Positions 8,322 to 17,211 of a stretch of 64,000 nucleotides of DNA are shown here, in pieces (the first letter of the stretch is position 1; each line of letters opens with the position of its first letter). The position numbers and the translations under genes are program-made. Under the pieces are notes generated by a model, which ran no database searches, was not told the origin of the DNA, and saw nothing but the letters and a program-made list of their open reading frames with translations. This DNA is from Neobacillus notoginsengisoli (GTDB lineage Bacteria > Bacillota > Bacilli > Bacillales > Cytobacillaceae): positions 480,788 through 544,787 of the forward strand of contig NZ_QWEG01000001.1 of the NCBI RefSeq assembly GCF_003515685.1, written 5' to 3'.

Positions 8322-10523
8322 ATGATAACTGAAAACTTTTCCCGCCGGACCTTTTTAAAAGGTTCTGCGGCACTCGGTTCATTATTGGGTTTGGGGGCAG
8401 TCGGGACGAAAGCGGCAGAGGGGCTCATTCCACTGGCAAGTGCAAAGGCTGCTGGCAAAAAAGAGCAATTTTACAACGCCTGCCCGCGAAATTGTTATGA
8501 TACATGTTCAATCGTGACAACAGTCGAAGACGGCAGAATCACGTTTATCACTGGGAATGAAAACAACAACTATACGAAAGGGCGTCTTTGCGTAAAAGGG
8601 AATACGTATCCGCGTGTTGTTTACTCACCGGACCGGATCAAATACCCAATGCGGCAAAAGGGACGCGGTTCTGGCAATTGGGAGAGAATCAGCTGGGATG
8701 AGGCTTATACGATCATTGCAAAGAAAATTCTCGACATTAAAGAGGAATACGGCACAACATTGCCAGTTTGCCTAAACAAGTATTCAGGTAACTTTAACAT
8801 CTTGAACTATGCAACAGAAGGCATGCTTTCAAGCATCGGCTATACGACCCGGGCCCAGGGAACACCATGTGACCCGGCTGGTTCGGATGCTCAAGCCTTT
8901 GATATGGGGACAGCCTATAACAATGACCCAGAGCAATTCCTGGATGCTGATTATATCATTTTATGGGGATCGAATCCGGCATGGACTTCCGCCCACTCTA
9001 TGTATTTTATTAACCAGGCGAAAGAAAAGGGAACGAAGCTTGTCGTCATCGATCCGCTCATTACCCAAACGGCCTCCAAAGCCGATGAATATATCCAAAT
9101 TAACACGAGTACAGATGGAGCGCTTGCTCTCGGGATGATCCGTTATATTATCGATCATCAGTTGTACGACGAACAGTGGGTTCGTGACAATTCGATTGGA
9201 TTCAATGACTTTGTAGCTTATATCAAAAACAATATCACGATCGAATGGGCTGCTGAAAAAACAGGGGTGCCAAAGAAAGTCATTGAGCGGATCGCGCGCG
9301 AGTACGCGACCGCGAAGCCGGCGAATATTTGGATTGGCTTCGGGATGCAGCGCCATACAAACGGCGGCGCAATGGTTCGCGCCATTGATGCACTAGCAGC
9401 AATAACAGGCAATATCGGAAAAAGAGGCGGCGGTGTGAATTACATCGGCGGTGAAACATGGGGCTTTAATTACCATACGATGGGATTCGGCGTGCCTGAA
9501 GGAACAAAAGGCGAAGCCGATCGCTATGTGAATATGAACAACTTCGGCGCGCAAGTATTGGATGCGAATGATCCGCCAATCAAGATGATGTGGATTGCCT
9601 GCCGAAACCCGATGGCCCAGGATCCTGAGCCGAATGTCGTGAAAAAAGCGTTTGAGAAAATGGACTTAGTTGTAACAGCCGATTTGTATATGAACCAAAC
9701 GGTTGAGCTCTCCGACATTGTTCTTCCTGTCACAACTCCTTTTGAGACGGTAGGCGTCAACGTCAGCTACTGGCATTACTGGATGAACGCCAATGAGCAG
9801 GCCATAAAGCCGCTCTATGAAACGAAAAGCGACCTTGAAATCGCGATGGGGCTATCGAAGAAATTAAATGAGCTGTCACCTGGCTCCTGCACATTTCCAG
9901 TGACAGGCAGCTTGGAAGAATGGGTTGAAAAGGAATTCAACGATGGAATCAGGGAAATGTTTGGCGTTAATAGCTGGGACGAGCTGCGGAAAAATGGCGG
10001 GACAGCCAAAGCAACTGAAAAGGTAACTGTTGCGTGGGAAGACCTTAAATTCAGAACCCCATCCGGGAAGTATGAGTTTTACTCAGAGAAGGCAGCCGAA
10101 TACGGCCACCATCCGCTTCCGGTATTTGTGGAACCATACAAGGGCGATAAGGAGCATCCGATTCGCTGTATGTCCCCACACTGGAAACTCGGCATCCACA
10201 GCCAATTCCAGCACATTGACTGGCTCGATGCGATTCAAAGCCATCCATTCGTCGAAATGCATCCTGATTTGGCGAAGAAACATTCAATAAAAGAAAATGA
10301 TTTAGTTCATGTCAAAAACGATGCCGGGTATTTGACCCTGCCGGCAAAATTAACGAAAACCGTTCCAGCAGATACGGTCATCCTGTATGAGGGCTGGTGG
10401 AAAGACGTAAATTACACGGAAAACTTTAATGTGAAGGCCATTCCTGCAGATATGGGCCACTATAGTAAGGGCCAGCGCGGCATCGCCTTCCACGATAATT
10501 TTGTCAAAATCGAAAAAGCATAA
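8322..10523 (+). CDS. Molybdopterin oxidoreductase catalytic subunit (DmsA/PhsA-type), Tat exported
   Basis: A 733-residue catalytic subunit of the DMSO reductase superfamily. Residues 1-43 are a twin-arginine leader (FSRRTFLKGS). A [4Fe-4S] motif follows at Cys54, Cys58, Cys62 and Cys90 (CPRNCYDTC and GRLCVKG), then the molybdopterin-binding domains, with ILWGSNPAWT and the C-terminal beta-barrel starting near SPHWKLGIHSQF. The molybdenum ligand cannot be assigned safely; the segment GTPCDPAGSD (180-189) is where the family places it. Together with the Fe-S and anchor subunits it forms a complex on the outer face of the membrane that reduces (or oxidises) a small substrate using quinol or quinone. 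DMSO, thiosulfate, polysulfide or another compound are all possible. Confidence 0.93.
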   Translation: MITENFSRRTFLKGSAALGSLLGLGAVGTKAAEGLIPLASAKAAGKKEQFYNACPRNCYDTCSIVTTVEDGRITFITGNENNNYTKGRLCVKGNTYPRVVYSPDRIKYPMRQKGRGSGNWERISWDEAYTIIAKKILDIKEEYGTTLPVCLNKYSGNFNILNYATEGMLSSIGYTTRAQGTPCDPAGSDAQAFDMGTAYNNDPEQFLDADYIILWGSNPAWTSAHSMYFINQAKEKGTKLVVIDPLITQTASKADEYIQINTSTDGALALGMIRYIIDHQLYDEQWVRDNSIGFNDFVAYIKNNITIEWAAEKTGVPKKVIERIAREYATAKPANIWIGFGMQRHTNGGAMVRAIDALAAITGNIGKRGGGVNYIGGETWGFNYHTMGFGVPEGTKGEADRYVNMNNFGAQVLDANDPPIKMMWIACRNPMAQDPEPNVVKKAFEKMDLVVTADLYMNQTVELSDIVLPVTTPFETVGVNVSYWHYWMNANEQAIKPLYETKSDLEIAMGLSKKLNELSPGSCTFPVTGSLEEWVEKEFNDGIREMFGVNSWDELRKNGGTAKATEKVTVAWEDLKFRTPSGKYEFYSEKAAEYGHHPLPVFVEPYKGDKEHPIRCMSPHWKLGIHSQFQHIDWLDAIQSHPFVEMHPDLAKKHSIKENDLVHVKNDAGYLTLPAKLTKTVPADTVILYEGWWKDVNYTENFNVKAIPADMGHYSKGQRGIAFHDNFVKIEKA

Positions 10524-10538
10524 GGAGGAGGGAATCCC

Positions 10539-11102
10539 ATGGCCAAAAAATTAGGCTTTTTAGTCAATATTGATCGTTGTATCGGCTGCCATGCCTGTGA
10601 AATTTCATGTAAAAGCTTTTATCAGCTAGAACCACAGATGAGGCGGAGAACGGTCAGGGAGCTGCCGGAGGATATGGTTGGTTCTACCATCCGTGCGTTT
10701 GTTTCAACGGCCTGCAACCACTGTGATGAACCTGCCTGTAAGGCGGTTTGTCCGGTTGGGGCGTATACGAAGCGTGAAGAGGATGGAATTGTTGTCCATA
10801 ATCAGGACCTTTGCATCGGCTGCCAAATGTGTGGAAAAGCATGTCCTTACGGTGTACCGGTATACAATCCGGTTAAGAAGAAAATGGACAAGTGCAGTAT
10901 GTGTTATGAACTGCTTGATGTAGGTGAATCTCCAATCTGTGTCTCGAAGTGCCCGATGGAGGCGATTGAAATTGTTGATTACAATGAAGTCCAGCCTGCC
11001 GGGACTGTGAGCATCGTGCCGACGTTTGCCGACCCGTCTATTACAAAACCAACGACTCAATTTATTTTGCCGAAGCCAGGCAAACAAGTTAGGAGGGTGT
11101 AA
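10539..11102 (+). CDS. Four-cluster ferredoxin subunit (DmsB/PhsB-like)
   Basis: A 187-residue electron-transfer subunit with sixteen cysteines in four groups: 14/17/20/24, 59/62/67/71, 92/95/98/102 and 119/122/134/138, the DmsB arrangement. It carries electrons between the membrane anchor and the molybdenum subunit. It has no signal of its own and would be exported with the Tat-bearing partner. A GGAGGAGGG site precedes the ATG 15 bp after the catalytic gene, and the anchor gene follows after 2 bp. Confidence 0.95.
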   Translation: MAKKLGFLVNIDRCIGCHACEISCKSFYQLEPQMRRRTVRELPEDMVGSTIRAFVSTACNHCDEPACKAVCPVGAYTKREEDGIVVHNQDLCIGCQMCGKACPYGVPVYNPVKKKMDKCSMCYELLDVGESPICVSKCPMEAIEIVDYNEVQPAGTVSIVPTFADPSITKPTTQFILPKPGKQVRRV

Positions 11103-11104
11103 CG

Positions 11105-11911
11105 ATGCATGATCTCCCACTTGTCATCTTCACTATTTTATCGCAGCTGCTTTTAGGCGGATTTGTGGCACTTTGGTGGATTGATCGAAAAAAAGGCGGC
11201 ATATCAAAGAAAACAGGCTTGCTGATTTCGATTTCATTCCTAGTATTAGGGGGCATTTCGCTTCTCGTTTCAATGCTGCACTTAGGCCAGCCGTTGCACG
11301 CTTATCGTGCAATATTGAATTTCGGCGTCTCCTGGTTAAGCCGTGAGATTGTCTTTTATGGGGCTTTTCTAGGATTGATTGCCCTTTCCACTTGGTTTTG
11401 GTACAAAGACGATGCACCAAAGCGCCGGGCAATTGGTTGGATGGCTTCCTTCATCGGAGTCGTTGCGATTTTTTCATCCGCAAAAATTTATATGATACCG
11501 GCTATTCCTGCATGGGATAGTGTGAATACACTTTTTGCATTCTTTCTAACATCGCTGTTGTTAGGCCCATTATACGTAGCTGCGTGTTTAGCCATCAAAC
11601 GGGATTCGGCCGTTAATATTTCCGGCATCATCATTCCTGTACTCTTTGTTTCAGCGATTGTGGCGGTTGGCTATTTTTCATCCCTAAATGCAGGTTTGCC
11701 GGAAGCGGTCGAAGCAGCGAAACTGACATTCGGGCATGTATTCTTTTGGGCAAGGATAGCCACATTCCTCGCAGCTTCGGGATTATTGCTATTATCTTAT
11801 GTGAATAGCAAATGGCGAAGTGTTCAAATCTATTCAGCTGCGTTTGCAATCCTTTTGGCCAGTGAAAGTTTAGGCAGATTTTTATTTTATGAAACAGCGA
11901 TTCATTTGTAA
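11105..11911 (+). CDS. DmsC-type membrane anchor subunit
   Basis: A 268-residue integral membrane protein with eight predicted helices, beginning MHDLPLVIFTILSQLLLGGF, matching the DmsC anchor family in length and in the opening LPLVxFTxLxQ-like stretch. HLGQP (about 59-63) in the second helix region is typical of DmsC. It anchors the complex and exchanges electrons with menaquinol. The ATG follows the Fe-S gene stop by two bases with AGGAGG inside the previous gene, indicating coupling. Confidence 0.9.
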   Translation: MHDLPLVIFTILSQLLLGGFVALWWIDRKKGGISKKTGLLISISFLVLGGISLLVSMLHLGQPLHAYRAILNFGVSWLSREIVFYGAFLGLIALSTWFWYKDDAPKRRAIGWMASFIGVVAIFSSAKIYMIPAIPAWDSVNTLFAFFLTSLLLGPLYVAACLAIKRDSAVNISGIIIPVLFVSAIVAVGYFSSLNAGLPEAVEAAKLTFGHVFFWARIATFLAASGLLLLSYVNSKWRSVQIYSAAFAILLASESLGRFLFYETAIHL

Positions 11912-11936
11912 GTAAATGTAGAGAGGGGGAGCCGGC

Positions 11937-13013
11937 GTGAATTTACTGAATTTGGTCAATGTAATTGGTAAAAAAATGTCACTGCTAAATGTCGAGGCTA
12001 ATCTTTGCACGAAATTGATTTCGCCTAAAAGCACATGCAACAGCTGTGCCAATCATTGCCCGATGAACAGTATTTCTTTTGCAAAAAAGGAAATTGTTAT
12101 CGATGACAACTGTATCGGCTGCGGTATTTGCGCGATGGTTTGTCCAACAGGCGCCCTGCTGGCGAACCACCCCCCTCTCACACAAGTTGTCCAGGAAGCG
12201 ATTCGGAAAAGTCAGGAGCATGAAACGGTTTATCTTTATTGCGAAAGAATGCCAGCTCCTAGTCGTGCTGCTGCGACGGTTTCAGTGCCATGCTTAGGGA
12301 TGATTCCAAAAGAAGGATGGGTCACTCTATTAAATCGGTGTCAAAATCTTTCTGTCTATCAACCGGATGGGGCTTGCGGCGGCTGTGACATCAGCACGGG
12401 AGAAAAGGTGTGGAGAAGCGAGCTGCAAGCCGCGGAAGCAATCACTAGTACAGAGGTGAATTTTACTTCTCACATAAGCGATTCAAAGGATCACGTTCCC
12501 TATGATGCCGGGCGCAGGGATTTTCTTTCCAGTTTCTTTAAGGAAGTGAAAACAACGAACAAGCTTGCCATCAGTGAACTGTTGGGCGGCTCAACCAAGA
12601 TTCCTTCCTACCAAGAGAAAATCAAAGCGGACTCCGTGTCAAAACTTAAAAAGGAATTGAACGAAGTGGGCCATCATTTGTTTGAAAAAATGACAAATGA
12701 AACGACCTATCCGTATATGACGAAACGTTCGCTCTTTTTGGCGGAAGTGGAGGGAAATGAAGCATTGCGCCATCAGGAGGATAGCCGGTTACCTGAAATA
12801 AACGAGGAGTGCAACTTCTGCGGAGCCTGTGCGATTTTATGTCCAACGGAAGCCTTGACAATGAAAAGTGAAAATGGCCTGCAAACCATTACATTGAAAC
12901 CAGAGCAATGTGTAGACTGTTCTCTCTGTGAAGAAATCTGCTATTTTAAGAGCATCAAACTTCAACCAGTGCAAAATCAAGCCCTGCTGGAGAAAGAAGT
13001 TCTTTTAAGATGA
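11937..13013 (+). CDS. Multi-cluster 4Fe-4S protein of the molybdoenzyme operon
   Basis: A 358-residue soluble iron-sulfur protein starting at GTG 11937 behind GAGAGGGGGA. It has a CNSCANHCP group (with Cys24), a ferredoxin motif CIGCGICAMVCP (59-69), a central cysteine-containing region with PDGACGGCDIS, and a C-terminal ferredoxin pair CNFCGACAILCP and CVDCSLCEEIC. It carries no signal peptide or membrane segment. It closes the operon and probably supplies or withdraws electrons on the cytoplasmic side, or helps assemble the complex. The long linker (about 150-280) shows no recognised domain. Function beyond Fe-S electron transfer is not known. Confidence 0.78.
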   Translation: MNLLNLVNVIGKKMSLLNVEANLCTKLISPKSTCNSCANHCPMNSISFAKKEIVIDDNCIGCGICAMVCPTGALLANHPPLTQVVQEAIRKSQEHETVYLYCERMPAPSRAAATVSVPCLGMIPKEGWVTLLNRCQNLSVYQPDGACGGCDISTGEKVWRSELQAAEAITSTEVNFTSHISDSKDHVPYDAGRRDFLSSFFKEVKTTNKLAISELLGGSTKIPSYQEKIKADSVSKLKKELNEVGHHLFEKMTNETTYPYMTKRSLFLAEVEGNEALRHQEDSRLPEINEECNFCGACAILCPTEALTMKSENGLQTITLKPEQCVDCSLCEEICYFKSIKLQPVQNQALLEKEVLLR

Positions 13014-13049
13014 GTGCCTGTTACCGAGGGTTTTCAGTAAAAACCTGTT

Positions 13050-13703
13050 GAGTTTGTCACGCAAAGCCTGTTTGAGTGACAACAATCAGTAAAAACCCGT
13101 TGAGTTTGTCACGTAAGACCCGTATGAGTGACAACAATTAGGAAAAACCCCTTGAGTTTGTCACGCAAAGCCTGTTTGAGTGACAACAATCAGTAAAAAC
13201 CTGTTGAGTTTGTCACGCAAGACCCGTTTGAGTGACAACAATTAGGGAAAACCGGTCTAGGTTGTCACGCAAGACCCGTATGAGTGACAACAATCAGTAA
13301 AAACCCGTTGAGTTTGTCACGCAAGACCCGTATGAGTGACAACAATTAGGAAAAACCCCTTGAGTTTGTCACGCAAAGCCTGTTTGAGTGACAACAATCA
13401 GTAAAAACCTGTTGAGTTTGTCACGCAAAACCCGTATGAGTGACAACAATCAGTAAAAATCTGTTGAGGTTGTCACGTAAGACCCGTATGAGTGACAACA
13501 ATCAGTAAAAACCCGTTGAGTTTGTCACGCAAGCCCCGTTTGCGTGACAACAATCAGTAAAAACCCGCTGAGGTTGTCACGCAAAGCCCGTATGAGTGAC
13601 AACAATCAGTCAAAACCCGTTGAAGTTGTCACGCAAAGCCCGTATGAGTGACAACAACCCGAAAAAATCTTTCGAGGGTGTCACGGATAACCTCTTAAAA
13701 TTC
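13050..13703. repeat. Tandem array of twelve 52-bp palindrome-bearing units
   Basis: Twelve full units start exactly every 52 bp (13050, 13102 ... 13622), with a decayed thirteenth at 13674 and a partial lead-in at about 13030. Each unit contains TTGTCACGCAA and GAGTGACAACAA as inverted arms (TTGTCAC/GTGACAA) around a short variable part, then CAGTAAAAACCCGTT. Units differ at a few positions and some pairs alternate (units 2 and 6; 3 and 7), which points to higher-order duplication. The array fills the space between the convergent Fe-S and SEC-C genes. There is no open reading frame of note and no cas genes. Confidence 0.95.
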
Positions 13704-13706
13704 CTT

Positions 13707-14576
13707 CTATAAAATAATGACTGCTTCTTCCGATTCCAAAAACTTTTTGGAGCATTTAGGGAATACGGCGCCTGTTGCGCACCAGCTCCAGAAGAGATCA
13801 TGTTTCTTTTTGCCGATGGCGCCTTTTAGCAATATTCCGGGCAAAATACAGCCGGGCAGCCCTTTTGTGTGATACGTTCGCCCGTCCTCCAAATTGTTGA
13901 GGACAAACACTCCTTCTATGACTGTCTGCACTTCAAAGAAACCATCTTCAGATTGGGCCAGGACGCCCAATCGCTTTTGGTCTGCATCAAAGTCTTTTTG
14001 AAAATCAAAATCTTTTTCATGAATATGAGGGAAATGGTGGAGGACAAGGGCATTCAACGCGGTTTCTGTGGTTTTTATATCGGACTTGTACATATTGATA
14101 TAATGATCAACGATACTGAACCAGGCGGTGCCTTCCCTACGATCGAGCCAGCGGACGAACTTTTGGATTTCTGTAATCATCTTTTCGGTTTCATGGCCTT
14201 CTTTTGAAATAGAGATTCTGCCAGGGAGGTAGGTGGAGATGAACTCTTCCCAGAAAATAGGGGAGCATTCCTGCCAAGAAGGCGGGCTTAAATCTTCAAG
14301 ATAATCCGTGAGATAGTTTGATAGATGAAATAGGAATTCATTTCTATTGGGGTCTTTTGGTTTGCCCAGCTTGTAGGCAATGAGGTCATCTCCGTAAAAG
14401 AAGGCAAGTGCGCGGTTTCTCATTTGAAATTCAGAACCAATCTTGAGTTTTTGCAAAATGTTTTCGCGTGTTTGGGACTCGGTGTGAGGAAGGACAAAGG
14501 AATGGATTTGGAATGTTTCGCAGCAATGCTCCGCGGCTAACCCGCTGCCGCAGCTGCAAAGTGGCCTTTTTTTCAT
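13707..14576 (-). CDS. SEC-C motif protein of unknown function
   Basis: About 289 residues. The N-terminus carries a SEC-C-type zinc-binding motif, RPLCSCGSGLAAEHCC, as found at the end of SecA and on many unrelated proteins. The rest is soluble, rich in aromatic and acidic residues, with no family I recognise; CATGAVFPKC near the C-terminus adds further cysteines. A TTG at 14588 is in frame but has its AGG directly against it, so the ATG at 14576 is preferred. The gene stands alone, convergent with the molybdoenzyme operon. No function is proposed. Confidence 0.7.
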   Translation of the reverse strand: MKKRPLCSCGSGLAAEHCCETFQIHSFVLPHTESQTRENILQKLKIGSEFQMRNRALAFFYGDDLIAYKLGKPKDPNRNEFLFHLSNYLTDYLEDLSPPSWQECSPIFWEEFISTYLPGRISISKEGHETEKMITEIQKFVRWLDRREGTAWFSIVDHYINMYKSDIKTTETALNALVLHHFPHIHEKDFDFQKDFDADQKRLGVLAQSEDGFFEVQTVIEGVFVLNNLEDGRTYHTKGLPGCILPGILLKGAIGKKKHDLFWSWCATGAVFPKCSKKFLESEEAVIIL

Positions 14577-14864
14577 AATGTCATTCAACCTGCTTTCCGT
14601 TTGGATTTTGATTAAAGTGGGGTAAAAAGATTGTAGAGTTGAGAAGCAATTTTATTTTACCAAAAAAGCTCTTCGTTATCAATTTTTGGAAAATGGGAGA
14701 AAATTAGATTTTGTAGCTTTGAAACAATGCTTCTATTGATAGAATGTTCCAGTGTGAAACTTTTCTATTTTCTCTTTCGTCTTTAATACTATTGAGGGAC
14801 TTATGTTAGAAATGCACCTTAACTTTTACGGGTATTATTCTCTTACTGAAAGATGGTGGACTAC

Positions 14865-15407
14865 ATGAACAAAAAATTGATTGGAACAGCAGCGGTTATC
14901 ATTTCACTTTCCTTAGTCGGTGGCATTGGGCTTGTTAAAGTGTCGAAAACACTGGCAAGATCGAATGTAACAGTGAGTGAAAAAGAAGGCAAAAAGGAAA
15001 CAGACGGCTTTGAAATTAAAGTTGGGAACAGCGCGAATACTGTTTTGAAGGAACCGATGAATGAAGCAGGCGTGGTCGTGAAGAGCGCAGGCCCTGCCAT
15101 AACGATCTTGAACAGCGAACTGCCGAAGGATGGAGAGGACTATCCCCTGCTTGCTATTATAGACAGCCTACCTTATGAGGAATGGGAGTCATACGGGAAA
15201 GAAGGATGGGCTATGTATGCTGCCTATTTAAAAGATGGCGATCAAGTTTATACTCTCATGTTTTCGGAGGAGCCTCCTTCTTCTTTATACGAATTGAAAG
15301 ATGAAGAGAAAATCGCTGAGTTGATAGAGGGCCACCGGAGCAAGATGGCTATTTTGAAAGAGGCGGCTTTTAAAGCAGGATTTAGTCCCGCCCATCCGGC
15401 AAGTTAA
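14865..15407 (+). CDS. Secreted or membrane-anchored protein of unknown function
   Basis: About 180 residues with one N-terminal hydrophobic segment (residues 4-25, KLIGTAAVIISLSLVGGIG) that is either an uncleaved anchor or a signal peptide, then a mostly hydrophilic domain with EEWESYGKEGWAMYAAYLK and a helical end. No family was recognised. The frame is open from 14853, but ATG 14865 has GGTGG at the right distance. It is a single gene followed by a clear terminator at 15446. Confidence 0.7.
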   Translation: MNKKLIGTAAVIISLSLVGGIGLVKVSKTLARSNVTVSEKEGKKETDGFEIKVGNSANTVLKEPMNEAGVVVKSAGPAITILNSELPKDGEDYPLLAIIDSLPYEEWESYGKEGWAMYAAYLKDGDQVYTLMFSEEPPSSLYELKDEEKIAELIEGHRSKMAILKEAAFKAGFSPAHPAS

Positions 15408-15445
15408 TTTACGTTTTTCAAAATATACTTCGGCGTAAGTTTTTT

Positions 15446-15482
15446 AAGGGCATTGGTTTATGAAAAAATCAATGCCCTTTTT
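15446..15482 (+). terminator. Rho-independent terminator
   Basis: AAGGGCATTG and CAATGCCCTT form a 10-bp stem followed by TTTTT, 39 bp after the stop of the preceding gene. Confidence 0.9.
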
Positions 15483-15897
15483 GCTGTGGTCAAAATTGTT
15501 AGCAAAATTTTCAAGTCGGATAAGGCCCAAAGGCATACTAAGGCTTTTATAAACGAAAAATGATTACTGAAGCAACCTATGAATTATGGAATAAAATCAA
15601 AGCATTTTAGCATCTATATAATTTTTACTAATGTTTTAACAGAGGCTTTGGTGCGAATCCAAGCCTTGAACGATCATTCCACAATCTTTTCCGAACTCAC
15701 TGTCGCAAATCATTATACGAGTTTTAGAAACAAAGGTTCTGGTGCATCCAGTTCATAAACTTTGTCTTATAGCTAGCAGAAAAGTTTAACCTAAACCTAT
15801 ATAGGTTTAGAAATGACAGCATTTTGTCAAAACCGTGAACTATTTATGAAAACGGATGTGAATCTTATAAAACTAGTGAAAAAGTTTAAAAGATTGG
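15483..15897. other. Gene-free stretch with a perfect 20-bp palindrome
   Basis: No supportable ORF is present. At 15791-15810 lies the perfect palindrome CTAAACCTATATAGGTTTAG, about 90 bp upstream of the Fur-controlled promoter. It could be an operator for a dimeric regulator; none can be named. Confidence 0.5.
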
Positions 15898-15957
15898 TTG
15901 ACTGATAATGATTATCATTATATATTAGGGGAGGGTAGAAAATGAAAATGATTCTCA
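15898..15957 (+). promoter_or_regulatory. Iron-repressed promoter with two Fur boxes
   Basis: TTGACT (15898-15903), a 17-bp spacer and TATATT (15921-15926) form the promoter. TGATAATGATTATCA at 15903-15917 is a perfect match to the 7-1-7 Fur consensus and fills the spacer. A second box, TGAAAATGATTCTCA (15943-15957), matches 12 of 14 and lies in the leader. Fur with Fe2+ would block transcription of the iron-binding protein gene downstream. Confidence 0.9.
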
Positions 15958-15985
15958 ATTAAAAAATACAAACAAGAGGTGCAAA

Positions 15986-17065
15986 ATGAAGAAAAAGGTA
16001 TTCGCATTCAGTATGGTTTTTTTGCTTGTTTTCGGTGCATTGGCGGGTTGTACAAGTTCGAACACTACTTCAGAAAAACAGCCTGCAGATGAATCCAAAG
16101 AAAAGAAAGAGCCTGGAGTAGTCAATCTTTATACAAGCAGGCACTATGAGTCTGATAACGATCTGTACAAAATCTTTGAAGAAAAAACAGGCATTAAAGT
16201 AAATGTTGTTGAAGGAAAAGGCGATGAATTGATGGAACGCCTGAATGTTGAAGGGGATGCAACGGAAGCTGACCTTTATTTCACTGCAGATGCAGGTAAC
16301 CTTCACATAGCGAAAGAATCTGATTTGCTTCAGCCTGTAGAAAGTGAAGTTCTAAGCAAAAACATTCCGGAAAATCTTCGTGACGAAGATAACTATTGGT
16401 TTGGAATGGCAAAAAGGGCGCGTGTCCTTGTTTATGCGAAAGACCGTGTAAAGCCTGAAGAGCTATCTACTTATGAAGCAATGGCAACACCGGAATGGAA
16501 AGGAAGAGTTGTTGCCCGCCCAGCAGACAATATGTACAACATTTCACTTCTATCATCTTTCATCGAGGTTATGGGTAAAGAGAATGCAAAGGAATGGGCG
16601 AAAGGATTTGCAGAGAATATGGCTAGGGAACCCCAAGGAAATGACAGAGACCAGGCGAAAGCTGTTGTAGCAGGCGAAGCGGATGTAGCGCTTATGAATA
16701 CGTACTACGTTGGACTAATGTCAGTTTCTGAAGATCCCGAAGAAAAAAAGGTAGCTGAAAAAGTAGGTGTGTTCTTCCCGAACCAGGAAACAACAGGAAC
16801 CCACATTAACGTCAGCGCGATTGCTGTAACAAAGCATGCAAAGAATAAGGAAAACGCAATTAAGTTCATGGAGTTCCTATCTAGTGAAGAAGCACAGGGC
16901 AAATTTGCTGAAGTGAACTTCGAATATCCTGCAAACCCTAATGTTCAGCCTTCCGAATTCCTAAAATCATGGGGCGAGTTTAAAGAGCAGGATATTAAAC
17001 TATCCGTTCTCGGTAAAAATCAGCAGAAGGCAATTAAAATCTTCAACGAAGTCGGCTGGAAATAA
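15986..17065 (+). CDS. Ferric iron ABC transporter substrate-binding lipoprotein (FutA/FbpA-like)
   Basis: A 359-residue lipoprotein with lipobox LAGC (Cys about 22) that captures Fe3+ outside the membrane. The segment VVNLYTSRHYESDNDLYKIFEEKTG is shortened here to its key parts LYTSRHY and FEEKTGI; with the paired tyrosines in MNTYYVG (about 240) these are the iron-binding features of FutA/FbpA proteins. It lies under two Fur boxes and upstream of the matching permease and ATPase, although a terminator and a second Fur-box promoter stand between, so the binding protein can be made in excess. Ribosome binding site AGAGGTG. Confidence 0.92.
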   Translation: MKKKVFAFSMVFLLVFGALAGCTSSNTTSEKQPADESKEKKEPGVVNLYTSRHYESDNDLYKIFEEKTGIKVNVVEGKGDELMERLNVEGDATEADLYFTADAGNLHIAKESDLLQPVESEVLSKNIPENLRDEDNYWFGMAKRARVLVYAKDRVKPEELSTYEAMATPEWKGRVVARPADNMYNISLLSSFIEVMGKENAKEWAKGFAENMAREPQGNDRDQAKAVVAGEADVALMNTYYVGLMSVSEDPEEKKVAEKVGVFFPNQETTGTHINVSAIAVTKHAKNKENAIKFMEFLSSEEAQGKFAEVNFEYPANPNVQPSEFLKSWGEFKEQDIKLSVLGKNQQKAIKIFNEVGWK

Positions 17066-17071
17066 CAAGAC

Positions 17072-17117
17072 TGAACAACCGAAGCGCCGCATATGGTGTT
17101 TCGGTCGTTTTGTTCAC
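17072..17117 (+). terminator. Terminator between iron-binding protein and permease genes
   Basis: TGAACAACCGAA pairs with TTCGGTCGTTTTGTTCA around a central CGCC/GGTG stem. The stem contains its own T-rich arm, so it may act as a partial terminator that lowers downstream expression. Confidence 0.65.
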
Positions 17118-17128
17118 ATAACTTTCGG

Positions 17129-17157
17129 TTTCAATTGAGAATGATTTTCGTTATAAT
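17129..17157 (+). promoter_or_regulatory. Second promoter with a Fur box, before the iron permease gene
   Basis: TTTCAA (17129-17134), 17-bp spacer, TATAAT (17152-17157). TGAGAATGATTTTCG at 17136-17150 fits the 7-1-7 Fur consensus at 11 of 14 positions and overlaps the spacer. Confidence 0.7.
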
Positions 17158-17211
17158 TTAGAAGAAGGTAAGTTATATAGACATCATCGGAATAGCTTAA
17201 AGGAAGTGTCA

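Noticed and set aside
13050..13703. The tandem array as a CRISPR
   Set aside because: The spacers would be nearly identical, each unit is internally palindromic, the period has no constant-repeat/variable-spacer form, and no cas genes are near.
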